A stretch of 64,000 bases of DNA, from positions 15,097,880 through 15,161,879 of the forward strand of contig CM046855.1 in assembly GCA_025617745.1 (NCBI GenBank), in the 5' to 3' direction. Numbering within the stretch: position 1 is the stretch's first letter; every line of letters begins with the position of its first letter. A program made the translations under genes and the position numbers. Of the stretch, positions 37,301-50,900 are shown one piece after another. The DNA comes from Heliocidaris erythrogramma. Lineage: Eukaryota; Echinodermata; Echinoidea; Camarodonta; Echinometridae. The notes beneath the pieces are model-generated. The model ran no database searches and was not told where the DNA came from. It saw only the letters and a program-made list of their open reading frames with translations.

Positions 37301-40300
37301 AGCCAATAATCATTTTCCGTCCACCTTTCACGTCCAAAACAGTATGTCACATCCGAAACAAAGTTTAAGATGAATCCTCGTCAAATTCTGTCATGTGTAA
37401 GTTTTAAATCTGATTGTCATTCTGTCCATCTCACTGACCACAAAAATGTAAAGTAGGAATAATGTATCCTATAATATTTCTTACGAAGAAAACAAAAATG
37501 TTTCGGACGTAACATGTTAACAAAGAATTAATATTACATGTGCTTTGCATAGGTAAATAACGTTACTTTTCCATATAATCATATTATACTAGTTCATATT
37601 CGTACAAAGTACGCAAGTTAAACACAATAACCAAGGTTGCAATATGATTTTGAGCGAGGATGCATGTTAATAGACAAAAACCTCAATCTTTTAAAATCAC
37701 AACGGGCAGTTGATTTCCCTAATACATGAATAGTACAATATTCTACATAGGTGACTACACTGTTTGGCATGATATGCTTTCCCCTCATGTTATTCTTACA
37801 GGATAATAATAATAGTTTTTTTTCCAGATGTGATAAAATGTGTTTCGGATGTGACATATTCATGTTAACATGGGAAGACCCAGTCCTAATGAGGCCTTGC
37901 ACGTGGAAATTGTAGTGGATATTAAATCGATCAATATATTTCACATCCGTTGTCACTACTTCACAACTTTATAGACAAAAGACAGGGGTGTATGGGTGTA
38001 TAATTATGTACAGGTACATATCAAGACCTAATTTATATCTTGTCTGAACAAAGATTTTCCATTTTTCTTTACTATGGACGGACCACAAAAATTATTTCTC
38101 TTCCTGAAATAAAGGTACTGTGTTTGGAATTAAAAATTCATAAAGAGTACAAAGATTTGCATTCATGATCATTAAAGGCATGCACATTTATGCATACAAA
38201 TTATAAATTATCAGGTTTTGACGTACAATTTTGAATTATGAAGAAACAAAGTGAGAATGAAAATGTAATATCGTCAAAGACCTAAAAATATGTTAAAATT
38301 GTCACCCAATAATTATGAAAGGAATGTGATGTAAATCATGTACGTACCTGTCTTCTGGAACCATTCAAGTCTAAATAGGGGGTACGAGGTACGTTGGCAT
38401 ACGCGTACATATTTGATTTATGTTATGCGCATGTATACATGTACATGTATGCCCATAAATTTGTGAGAATTTCTGCCATGATCTGTCTTTGTTAATATAT
38501 GCATTGCAATGAATAACCCACTTCCTCCGTGTTTAACTGCTGCACCTTTAAGGGGAAAAAATGTGAACTTTTGTTTAACATGAAAAATGGACGTACAGAG
38601 ACAACCCTAATGCAAATGTAATTTATATGAAGGTTTGCCCATAATGGACATAAGATATGACTTTTCTAACTCAAATTTCACCCCTTCTGTCTTTCAAATT
38701 TTAATCCGCATGTACATGTAGCAAAGAACTTGACAGAACAAAATTAAGTACCAAATAATTAGATTGCCTAAATTGACTGTTTCAGAGCTATTCGAATTGA
38801 TTTACATAATGTACAAGTAAATCAAAATGGTAATACTTCTTTGGGGTGCCCAATAACTATATGAGATCTTACACACTTTTCCGTATATGCTTCCCCTTAA
38901 AATAAAGGTGTAAGGCCTGACTGTCTGAGAGTTTTTCCATATTAAGATTCCCATTCCTGAACACGTACAGTACAATACGAACTGCAATACAAATGCATTT
39001 CATATTCCAGTACAAAATTAATAACCTGATATCATGAAATTATAAATTGATTTTCAGGCAAAACAAAGTCATCCTCTGTGTGAATACATAAATACATGCA
39101 TCTCAGACATGTCTAATGCTGTCTTCAATATCCTGAGAATGGGGATCAAAGTGCCCTGTGGTCACCCCTTGAGGTCATCCCTAGCCCCCATCCCCTGCAC
39201 TCACCCCTTCTGTTATAAATTTTATATTATCAACGAGGCTAATATTATGTTTTAAAAGATGTAATTTGAGTATGATGGAAGTTAACTTCCTCATCTATTT
39301 CTATTTAATTTCACAGGATGTTAACAATGTGCAACGTCCGAATGAACCTCGATTCATTAAATTAATGGGGGATAAATAATATTCATGAAATTTCCCAATG
39401 GCTGTACTGTTATGTTTCTACATAAGCAATTACATGTACATGTATATTCTTATCACATTTCAAGTCCCTCCATACATGTTTAACTATGAGAAAAAATGAA
39501 AAATTAGGTGTTACTTTCTTTAAAAATTTCTTGAAAAAAGTTGTAAAAACAGACTTGAAACAAATAACTCGGTTTTGAAATTCACTTTTTCTAGTATTTG
39601 CTGCCCTCTTCCAATTAAAATGAAGAAGTTTAAGCTCGGCCACTACCTTATAATTTGAATCCGAGGCAACATTTCTGTCAAGGTTTCAAAGTGAAAATGA
39701 CATTCTAAAATTTGGTCAATTTGTCCACCTAGCTATACCAATGATCTGAAACAGAGCCATATACAACTGTATGTCCTACAATTCCAACAGAGTAAAAAGT
39801 ACAAGGTATAAAACGTACAAAGAAAAGATATATACGGTATCATATCGTAAAGAAGGAAATTATATCTTGTTTCAAGAATATCAAAAATCGATATCGATGG
39901 AAAAAATATATGTGTTTGCTTTCATACTTCATACATTACAATAAGTCGTGTTCAATTGAATATCATAGAATCCAGAGAAAAAAAGAAGCGGAAGAATATC
40001 TTTATCATACAACACAGTTAAACGTTCTGTAACTGTTAGTGTAAAGGCCAATGTCTAAATGGCCTCCTCAAAATACCCCTCCCATGCATGTTCAAGGGTA
40101 GATGTCTCTGACCGAGCTCATTGAAACAGTTTATCTCTTGGTCGATGATGCATGCACATATTTATTTCTTAATGAGATGGCGATGATATACCATGAGCTT
40201 TTTGCCCTTCATTGAAAAAGAACGGAGGAAGTCCATGAGAGGAAAATTGATATCAAGAAAACGGTTCCATGCTGGTATCTGTCAAATACCATCTGCTTTT

Positions 40301-43300
40301 CATTTGTGTACTAAGTATATCATGAATGTATGGAAGAAGATAAGTTCTGAGAATTTTGTACGGGTTGATAAAAGAGCTGCAGAAAACAAACTACTTCATT
40401 TGACTATTGTTTCAAGATTATATAAGATTCTATTATATGAATTCAAGATTATGAAGATTGCAGCTCTGTATTATGTTAACTATCAAATTATTTCCTTATT
40501 GATATTTTTCGACTCCACTGGGGACTGCATATATTGAATATTCCAACTACCGTATATGTCTGCGCTATCATCAAAAACCGTTCCATCTTTCCCCCTCTTC
40601 GCACCCCATCTCTCTCTCTCTCTCTCTCTCTTTTTTCTCTCTCTTTCTTTCTCTCCTCTCTCTCTCTTCCTCTCTTTCTGTCTCATATATTAAAGTAAGT
40701 CTCTATCTCACTACCTATCGCTTTATCTCTTTCTCGTACATTTTATGTCTTCCCTCACAATTTATGTAGTATACTCGCAACCACCGCACCCCACACACAC
40801 ACACACACCCACACACACACACACATGCCTATAATCTTACAACTAATAGCATACATTTCATTTTGTACTCCTCTAGTTGGATTTATGCTAAAATGAACTT
40901 ATTGTCAGGGCGGTAAGCATTGTAATCATTTACTTACATCACAGGAATAAATCGAACATCATGGATTATTAATGGTACAAACTGTACAGCGTTGCACCGT
41001 GAAATTGAGTGAATTCTGTTCAGATTCAAATTCAGCCCGCCTCTGTCTGGGTGCGACGGTTCCCTGTCTCTATTTCTCAATGTGCCACCGATCAAGCTGA
41101 TATCGGTATGCCGTCTTTTCTCACTCTGCCCTCTTTTACATCCGATTCCTAGGGGTTAAGTCCCGGGATTTTCTTACCAAAGTGCCAGTTTCTGGCGCCA
41201 TCTTCTATTGATTGCAAATGCTTCAGAATGACTGCTCTGTTTAGGAAATGCAGGACACATCCTGTCTCGATACTATGTGAATTCAATCCTATACATGAGA
41301 CCTACTGAAGTGTCAGATCATGGTAATAATGTTAGTGTCCCATTTTATAATGTGATTGATTCCAAGAAAGGAAACGTTTTCTTTTTCTCTCAGCCGTGGG
41401 ATTTGATAGCTCAGAGGTACCTGTCTTTTTTTAGATGCTAGGATATAGTATATACTAAATAATTTCTTATTATGAACAACACATTCTAACCCTACTTTGT
41501 TATTTTTTTCCTTGATTTTGCAAATGCTCTGTTCTCTTTTGTTGTTAACAAATATACCTTTACATGAATATGCTCCCCTATAGAGTTCACTTCATATTCA
41601 CATAATATGCTCTTTTTTTTCTTGTTAAAATGAATCTTTGAAGTTATTTCGAGATGACATGACATCCTATTTAATGATTATTATTATTAAACTATTCTAT
41701 ATAGCTGTATCCGTGTAATAGTAGTAAATCCGTATCTGAATATAATTAACATCAAGTTAATTAACGTTTATTTAGTTAACACTACATAAATAAAACTGGG
41801 ATGAAAAGAAATATCTGGAAAACAAAACGATTTACCTAAGCTCTATTTTCCATGATTTTTTAGACTAGGTTCAATTATAAGTTATTACAGAAATGTTGAT
41901 TGCTTTGACTGCTTGGAATTGATGACTCCCTGTCGACCCACACCTATACAGCTGATGAGGGTAGTTTCGACTCGTCGACTACCCAGATGTTGTGCCCCTG
42001 AAATCAAAGGATCTTGGGAGTATTGAAATTTGGTTCTCCGCCATGCAATGACGTTGGCAGTCACAAAGAGTCAATATTTGGAGGGGTCCCGAATCCGCAA
42101 TAAGGGAGTGGGCAACAGAAGAGGTACTGATTGTAAAATAAAATAGTCCACTTAAATTGTTCAAGTTATGTTTCAAGGAAAATCACCAGGAGACCAATGT
42201 TATGAAGTTTCAAAATGTTAGGCTTACATGTATGAAATAATATTTAGCTATTTTTTACGGTTCATGGTCCGTAATGACAAGGAAAAGGGTAAAACTCCGT
42301 GAAGGTGACATCGCCCTTTCTTTCTCTCTCTCTCTCTATCATTCTGTCTCCCTTTTCATATCTCGTGAATCTTATTTCTAAATTAAATGACTAAATAAAT
42401 TATATATATTTTGTAACGTCAGTTGTCTTAAAAGGCATACAAGAAGTCTGGTCGAGTTTATGGGGCTGCAGCCCCTAGAAATCTTGAAACTACCAATATT
42501 CGGGCAATATTTGGAAAGCGAGGTGATCTCTATGCAGGGGCGGATCCAGGATTTAGTATAAGGGGGGGCACACAAATGCAGGTTTGTCAACTTTTGGAAA
42601 AAGTAGACCCGTATTTTTTTGGTCTCGCCAGCTTCTCGAAAAGTCGCTCAATGGGGGGGGGGGGGTGTGGCAACAATTTTTTTTTCGCCAGACCTCCAAA
42701 ATCTGCTCAGTGGAGGTCCCTCTGACAAGCAAAAAAAAAGGTCATCATTCTAAAAGGGGGGGGGGGCACAATCGAGAAAATGGCGGGTCGTCTATGGGAA
42801 ATGCATACTTTTCTTCCAAAGGGGGGGGGGCACGGGCCGGAAGTGCCCCCCCCCCGATCCGCCAATGTCTCTATGTATTTTTCTTGTACATGTATTATAT
42901 TGCCTAATACTTTTACTGACAACATGATTTTGAATGCTATATAATGATAATGAGGTATCGCTATAAAATAAGTCAATTTGTATCGCTCGCTCGCTCGCTA
43001 AATAAAGAACTGAAAAGCTGATATTAGGGCAAGAGACAACAGCCCCTGGAAGAAGTCTGGCCGTATGCAAATTACTATTATCTAATGAAGTCAGATTTCG
43101 TATATATAAGAATAAATTTCTTGGTGCTCTCTAAGTTTCAATCATTTGAAATGCAGTGACGAAGAACCGTGAAGCCTGAAGGATTTTTCCGTATTTGAAA
43201 ATGAAACCTCATCTTCATCCTTCCCACGCCTACGAAACTGTGTAAAGACACTGATCTATTAGAGGGCTATCCCTGCAATCAACTTACATGTAACTCATCA

Positions 43301-46300
43301 TGTCTGTCTGTTCCCGTATGGAGAATCCATTTTGTTTAGTTTCCCATCATCTTCTTCAAATATTGATACAACCGCAGCATTCACGTCACAGCTCTCTAAT
43401 ACCCACCGCGTAAGAATCTCACATTGCGCTCCCATATAATACGATCGAGGGAATATTCAGAGGCCCCTATTCCGTAAAACGATGGGGCCTAAGCAATAAC
43501 TGTACACTATCAAATGTTGTACGTGATTTAGGATCATTTACTAGCACCTGGGTCTTGTCAATGTCAGTAAATGACGGTATTTTCATTGTCTACGATATTG
43601 ATATGTAAATAATGCACAAACATTCCACGTCTTTCGAACAGCCTTACTGCATTTCTACAAACAACACTTAACCTGACCGCTTCCAAACACTCAGTTGTAA
43701 ATATACCCCAACATTTTCTACATAGATTTTAGGGCATCGTATCCAATTGAAAATTCCTGTTATAAAATTATTTCATTATTCTTGCTATCATTATTAATAC
43801 AATTTTCTGTAAAACTTTCAAGATCTCTTTATACTAATGCAAGAGAGAGAAGTTGGCAGAGCAAAATAGAAAAGAACATAGTGTAATGAACAAAGCCCCC
43901 AAAACATGGATTATTTTAAAATAATGTGGAAATAGAATACCAGGGTATTAAAAAATCGATTATTTACAATGAATGTAAACTTTTCGAAGAAGACGATTGC
44001 TTTCATCTGATTCCCACAACGTATTGGTGACATACAAAATGCATACCAAAAAGATTTGATCCAATGACTTTAGTATTTAAATGCATAAATGGTGAATAGA
44101 AAATAGCTCGTGCTATGATTGCATTATACGTCTGTATTCATGCCAAATCTGTAAGGCCAGACATACGAAATGATGATCAATACAAAATCCAAGACAAGAA
44201 TAAGAACAAATCCTTTGCCATCTGCTCAGCTGACATTTTGCTTGACATTCATGTTCATGTACTGTCGGTTATCATACTTGTATCTTTGTTAGAGGAGAAT
44301 ATAACCATGTCTCGATATAGATGATAATGGATTATGACGTGAATCTGGGGGAGAGAGCTCTGATACGAGGCAGACGAACGGTGTTGTTAAAGACTGTTAA
44401 GCACATCAAAGATGTTCAGACAAAACAAAGAGTTATAATGTCTATCAGTGCTTTCGAAACTCTCTTTGGTTTAGCCAAATTGAAGAAAGAAAAAGTGTGG
44501 AGAAAGAATAGCTTTATAAATTTGGCATAGAGTGAAGCGAATAGTTTCTAAAACAGACACGGATTGTGGTTGTTTTTAGCCTGATAGATTATTGAAAAGG
44601 CCGAAACATATGCATTGGACACCAGTGGAATTAAGCCAAAGAAGTTTGTTATTATAATTTTGCTTTTGTTGTTGTTGTATGTACTGCTGATTAGTTTGTA
44701 AAAGCAGTGAATACATTTTGACGATTCTCACCATTTTATTTATCTATAAAAAAGTACACACTTAGAAAATATTCTCCAAAATCATAATTTTACATTATCA
44801 ATATGATTTTTCCTTATACAGTTATGGGTGAGGGTCTGTTTCATCGGATAACACTCTTAGTATTGAAAATGTTTTACGCTTGAGAGAGTACTGGCTACTT
44901 TTGTAAAACTATGCAAAAATTGGTTTGCGCAAAAATGCCTCAGTCTTTTTTTTTCTGCACGCACTTCCATTTTTGACTGGAGCATGTCGAAAGGATACAA
45001 ATTGCAATGCATTGCAGGAAGATAGACCTCATATATTCCATTTTCAAGAATAGATATTTTTCAAAATCCGGTTTTGACCATTTAATGTTGTTTCTTTCTT
45101 TGCCCCATCTCCTCTAACCATTTGAGGATGAGTTACTGTCTGGGGGATGTGGAAAGGATGCACTGTATCCATGGCGATATCTTTCACATGTACATGCTTA
45201 ATTGAAGAAATGTTAAAATATTTTTCAATAAATTTGAGTATCTTTTATATTCTTATTCGTCATACAAGACGTTGTTTCTGGGGCCTTGTAACTTTTAAGA
45301 GGAATAAGAACTTTGAAGACAAAAAAATGTAAATGTATGGGTTCTCCTCCCGTTATTGCATCCAATCTTTCCAAAACTCTTCAGGCAAATATGTGTGCTG
45401 GAAAGACACCACCTACAATGGTGATGGCGGTTGTGGGTTGGGGGCAGTGGCGTATCCAGCAATGGGTGAAGCTGGTGTAGTTCCTTCTTGAAGGCCGGGG
45501 GACAGTACAACACGCAATGCTCTGTATGCTTGTACAAGAACGGAGCTGTCCAGATACATTTAACACATGTCTTGCGAGCATTCCGTCCCCCTCCACTTTA
45601 TCAATTTATAGATACGCCACTGTGGGTGTGCACTGCTAGGTATAAGTTTAAGGATTAAATGGTTCCAATCAATCATTGATGGTTAACAGAGAACATGCAG
45701 TTACTGCCTGATAGGCACTTTGATCAAATTCAAGACTGAGGCATTCTTGCGCAAACAAATTTTTGCGAGTTTTACAAAAGTAGCCATTAATCACCCAAGC
45801 AAAAATATTGTCAATACTCATAGTGTCATCCGATGAAAAAAAAATTCATCCACTTTGTATTAGAAAACATCATAATAATATTGTAAAATGTCTTTACACC
45901 TTATGCAAACTGTTCTATATGGACTCCAGCTTGCCACCACAGAAAAACGAATTTTGAGCCCCCAAATTACTGGCCCGGGACACCACCATCGAAGACACGA
46001 AACGGCACATTAAACAACCTGGAGCAAACGAACCACTTAGCAGCAGAACGATGCATAAAGAGATATAGATAGATTAGCCTCATCAGCATAATACGTGCGT
46101 TCGTTCGGAAAATCGGTCATCCTTGTTAAATCAGATCTGTTCCACATTCGTCGAGCTTCAAACCCGTGGCGTTAGGTGCATTAGAAAGAGATCTAGCGAG
46201 AGAAGGAGAGGGGTGAGTAGGAGGGGTGATGATCAACGAAAAAGCGCAAATGTTACGCCACCGGCTATCATTCGTATTTGGGTATGTGCATTAGTGGCGT

Positions 46301-47906
46301 GTACACACACGCACGTCTTGTAAATTTGCCAGAGACAAAGATTATAGCATCCGAGTAGAGTAGCACGTCTTGTCAAAATAGTAAATATATGTAGGGGAAA
46401 AAAGTAACTCGAAACCTGATTTTTTTTTTTCGTTTGCTTATCCCGCATGAAGGGCAAAGAAGGAAAAAGGGTCACTGGGCGAAAAAGACACACGCCTGCA
46501 TTTATGCTAACTTAATGTTGGCCTTCGGAACATCCATAGTGTTCCCTAAAGGCATATCCTCGCCCTCCCTCGCACATCCCCTTATATGCTGGAGACACCA
46601 CTGAAGAAAGCGACCATGCAGTTTACGGATATCACATGCATGACATTTCTTTGTGCCATTCTGCCCTAGTCCTGTCTGGTTTCTCTTGCTTGTCAGAGGA
46701 AGAATAAGAGACACATCTCGTATTCAAGAAGGGCCCTTGTGATCACTCGCTCGTATTCAGCACTCCTTTGGAACCCATTACTGTCTTGTACCGGTAGATA
46801 CCGTATTTATTGCAAGCCACGCAGAGCAAATTTCCTTTTGTCTTACGTCAAAACAAGATAGTACACACTCTTTTCCAGCAAAACAAGTCACATACATGTA
46901 CTTGTCACAGTCGTGGCTTAGTGGATAACTCACCGGACTGTGGACCACATTGTTCTTGGTTCGAATCCCTGTCATGGCAATAAAATCCTTTGTCAAGACT
47001 ATAATCTACATTCGCCACTCTTGACCTAGGTTAAGTTGATGGCCATTCGGTATAAAAGTCGGTATCAATCTGTTTTAGTGACTGATCGCCTTATCATGGA
47101 AGCTCGGCTGAAGCTGGAGTAATAATAATATTCAGTATTTTGTATCCTCAAGAAAAGGGGAAAAGGTACTTTAAAATACAATTATTATTATCAGTATTAT
47201 TATTATTATTAGTAGTAGTAGTAGTAGTAGTATACTATTACTACTGGAGGTGGTATATTGCTAAAGCCTACATGTACATGTATTGCAAGCATTCGTATTG
47301 CTTTTAATGGTATTGATGAAAAATTTAATAATGGCCATTATTATCATTAGAATCGGATTACGATTTATTCATTGTTTTCAATCATATTACACAAAACTGA
47401 AGTGCGTAACATAAAATGAACTATGTCTAAATAAATATTTAGACCTCAAAGTAAAGTAAAAGTGCCCATTCTCATGTGACCACCCCCTTTTGATAATCAC
47501 GTCACCGTTGCTAACGCCAAAGAAATGATCCATGACCAGTATACATGTTTGTGTTGTTAGAATAACAAGTCCCGATTATCTATTAAACAAGTATCAATCT
47601 AGCTTTGATTAAGTGTGACGCTGCGACCAATCTCACTCTTATTGCTTAATCCCCAACATGTTTGTCCCCCCTGAGAAACACATTGCGTAATTAGTAACGC
47701 TCCTCCAGTGTCAATTACTGATAGAAACTTCAAATAATCTCACTTAATTAAGTGCCCCGTTTGTTTATTGCGATGTCTATCTCTTGAGTCTTCTGAATCG
47801 GTAGAGAGGAATTGAGAATGGATGATAAAATTACATCGTGTAAAAAAACAAAGGAGGGAAAATAGAAAGGGGGAAAATAGTATTAAGAGATTAAAAGTGC
47901 AGATGG

Positions 47907-47962
<56 letters not shown>

Positions 47963-50900
47963 TGAGTGAGTGAATGTGTGAGAAAGGAAGAAAGAGAAAG
48001 AGAGAGATGGGGGGGTGAGGAAGAATGAAAGAATATGGAATGTTATAAGGAAGTGAGTTAGATGAAGTTATTCGATGCCTTCTTTTTAAACAAAACTTAA
48101 TCTGTAATAGTGATGATGCATATTGTGCACATTTTTATAATTGTATTCCCCACATCCGATTTATAAATATCTTCGATTTGCAGCAACATTTCAACAACAG
48201 TTCATCGTTGGAACCGGACTTTTTGATGGGTCGTGAATACAAAGCTCTAACATTGAATAAGTTCACAAGAATGCGCCCGTGACGTGAATGATAAAATTTG
48301 CCATATTGTCAAAATGACGTTATATTTAATTTTTTTAATGTTCCTAACAAACATTTTAAAAAGGCATGCTTTTTAAAGGGTGGTAAGAAAATGATGAATT
48401 TTATAGAACCAATTAATATTCACTTACGAGGGACCCTGTTTCTAAAGACAGTATTATATTGAATACACTACATACATGTATAGTGAGACCCTTAAATATT
48501 CATTTTCGTCCTTCGTGCAGACGTAATATGCATTTGAAACACAACTACATGGAAAATAAAAGGGTCAGATTATGACCTTTCAGTCTATTTCGTGACCACT
48601 ATAATCATATTCTCATATATCATTTGAATATAAGCTGAAATAGTATTAAGTATGTTAAGTAGTGTAATTAAGTATTCTGATCATTACTTTACAATAAGGT
48701 ATACATAACTGAGCCAATATGATAATCCTAATCATATCATGCCAATGCAAGAAATTGCATTATTAGCGTCGTCTTCCCATGACAAGGCACACTCGGTCAC
48801 TCATGCAACAAATTTTCATTTCGCAAATGGCTGTCAAATGACCTTCCACCCACCGAACAATGATCTTTAATGCAGTAATATTCCATATTCATTACAAGGT
48901 TGCCATAATGAGCCACCTCTTCGGTACAGTTTCCTTATGACGAACGGTTTTCAGGGGTGAGAATGGGTGTGTGCACATTCTTCTTGGAAGTGTTAATCCT
49001 GCTCTGAATAAAAAGAATGTGTAGTATTTTTTCTCCAACTTTTTATATCGATGCAAGTCTCCCATTATGAGGAAGAAGTGTTCTACTCGCAGTTTGGAAA
49101 GTGTCCGCCTATCATGCTTTTTAATTCTCCTTATCATAAGCTGACACAAAAGTTAAGTCATAGGAGATATAAATGAAACAGACCTCAAACCAATTAATAA
49201 GAAGAACTGAATCGTTAACATTACTCCTTTTTTCAATTTATTACGTATATACATAAAAGGAGAATGAGGACAAATTATAGATAAAACCACTTACCCTGAT
49301 AGCAGAAAGTGTTAAAAAATGACGTGATATTTACGTCGTGGTTTTCGTCTTTTTTACGTCCTGTAATTACGTCAATAAGACGACAACTTGCACCAACGCA
49401 AGACGTCAAGAGAACGTCTTATTTTGACGTCATTTCTACGTCTTCATTCCTCTTCCCTGATAGCAGAAAGTGTTAAAAATTACGTGATATTTACGTCGCG
49501 GTTTTCGTCTTTTTTACGTCCTGTAATTACGTCAATAAGACGACAACTTACACCAACGCAAGACGTCAAGAGGACGTCTTATTTTGACGTCATCTCTACG
49601 TCTTGTACACCGTAAAAACTAAAGTGCTACTTTTAGGGGCATGTATAGTGACTGCACCTGAAATGCTGTTTATAGCACTTGTAGTGTGCTAATTTACCAG
49701 CAAAAAAAAAAAAAAAAAATGTGACCGTGGCGAGCCTCGAACCAGGTTCCGCTGATTGGGAGACGCTGACGTTACCGATGGACTAACAAATGCTTCTTGC
49801 AATCCAGTTTAGTCATGGGAGTCAAATAGATAACATGAACTATGTGGTGTCGTAAATTCACTATGTAACAATATGATCTGCTCTAAATCGTACAATGTGA
49901 GTTAGTCTAGCGGTAATGCCAGCAATTCTCGATCAGCGGACCCTGGTTCGAAGCTCGCCCAAATCATTTTTTTGTGAATGTTTAGCAGTTTAAGGAGCCT
50001 GTCCAGCTCCCGTGAAAGTGCTGAAATAGCACGCTGTGTGCATTCAATAGCACTCTGAGTGCAGTCCCTATGCATGCCCTCAAAAAGTGCTCAGCACTTC
50101 AGTTTTTGCAGTGTACAGATGACGTCAAAATAAGACGTCCTCTTGACGTCTTGCGTTGGTGCAAGTTGTCGTCTTATTGACGTAATTACAGGACGTAAAA
50201 AAGACGAAAACCACGACGTAAATATCACGTAATTTTTACCACTTTCTGCTATCAGGGTAGTTCCGATAATAATACACAAGTGTATATTTTCCTCTTTTAC
50301 CCAGTACTCAGAAGCAAAGTGCTATATTGTGAAGAGAGTCTTGTGATCTCATGTGAAATGGTAGCTATGATGCGGACGCACACTCAGTAATCATGAAAGG
50401 GAGTAACAAAACTTATCTAATTTTCACGCTAATTCCACAGTACAAAACATGTGCTATTTTTATCCCCTCTCTTTTTAGCAATCCTTTGTATTTTATTTCC
50501 AACAAATTAGCCGTATACTTCACTGACTGATGGCATGCGTCTCTCATAATGACTTGATATTGTCATGTTCAACCAATATTCTGACATACATTGATCATTT
50601 CTTTTGACGGTGCCAAATTGAATATGATCGTTCACTCATATCTCATTATGGAATCAATTATTAACAAGCTGACGTGCATCAAAGGACGAGCATTAACGAT
50701 GTACACAATGGTTGCTAATGGACATCTGGGACAGTTCTGCTATTCATGCACCTGATATTCGTCACATTTCTTGCTTTATACGATGTATTTCTGAAAGCAA
50801 AAGTCATCATGAAATAGTGAAATAACCTTCCACATACTTTGTTGAATATTCATCTTTCAAAGATGATCTATTACAATCGTTACCTAGGAAAATTATGACG

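Noticed and set aside
44115..44530. Two adjacent plus-strand frames of 69 codons each
   Set aside because: No recognisable family, in different frames, without clear splice signals.
46908..46980. tRNA gene at the head of the 46.9-kb repeat
   Set aside because: Good Pol III boxes, but no proper acceptor stem and it is fused to a SINE body shared with another copy.
49719..49970. Two possible tRNA genes
   Set aside because: A-box and B-box words exist but acceptor and T-stems do not pair, and the two units are inverted copies inside a transposon-like palindrome.
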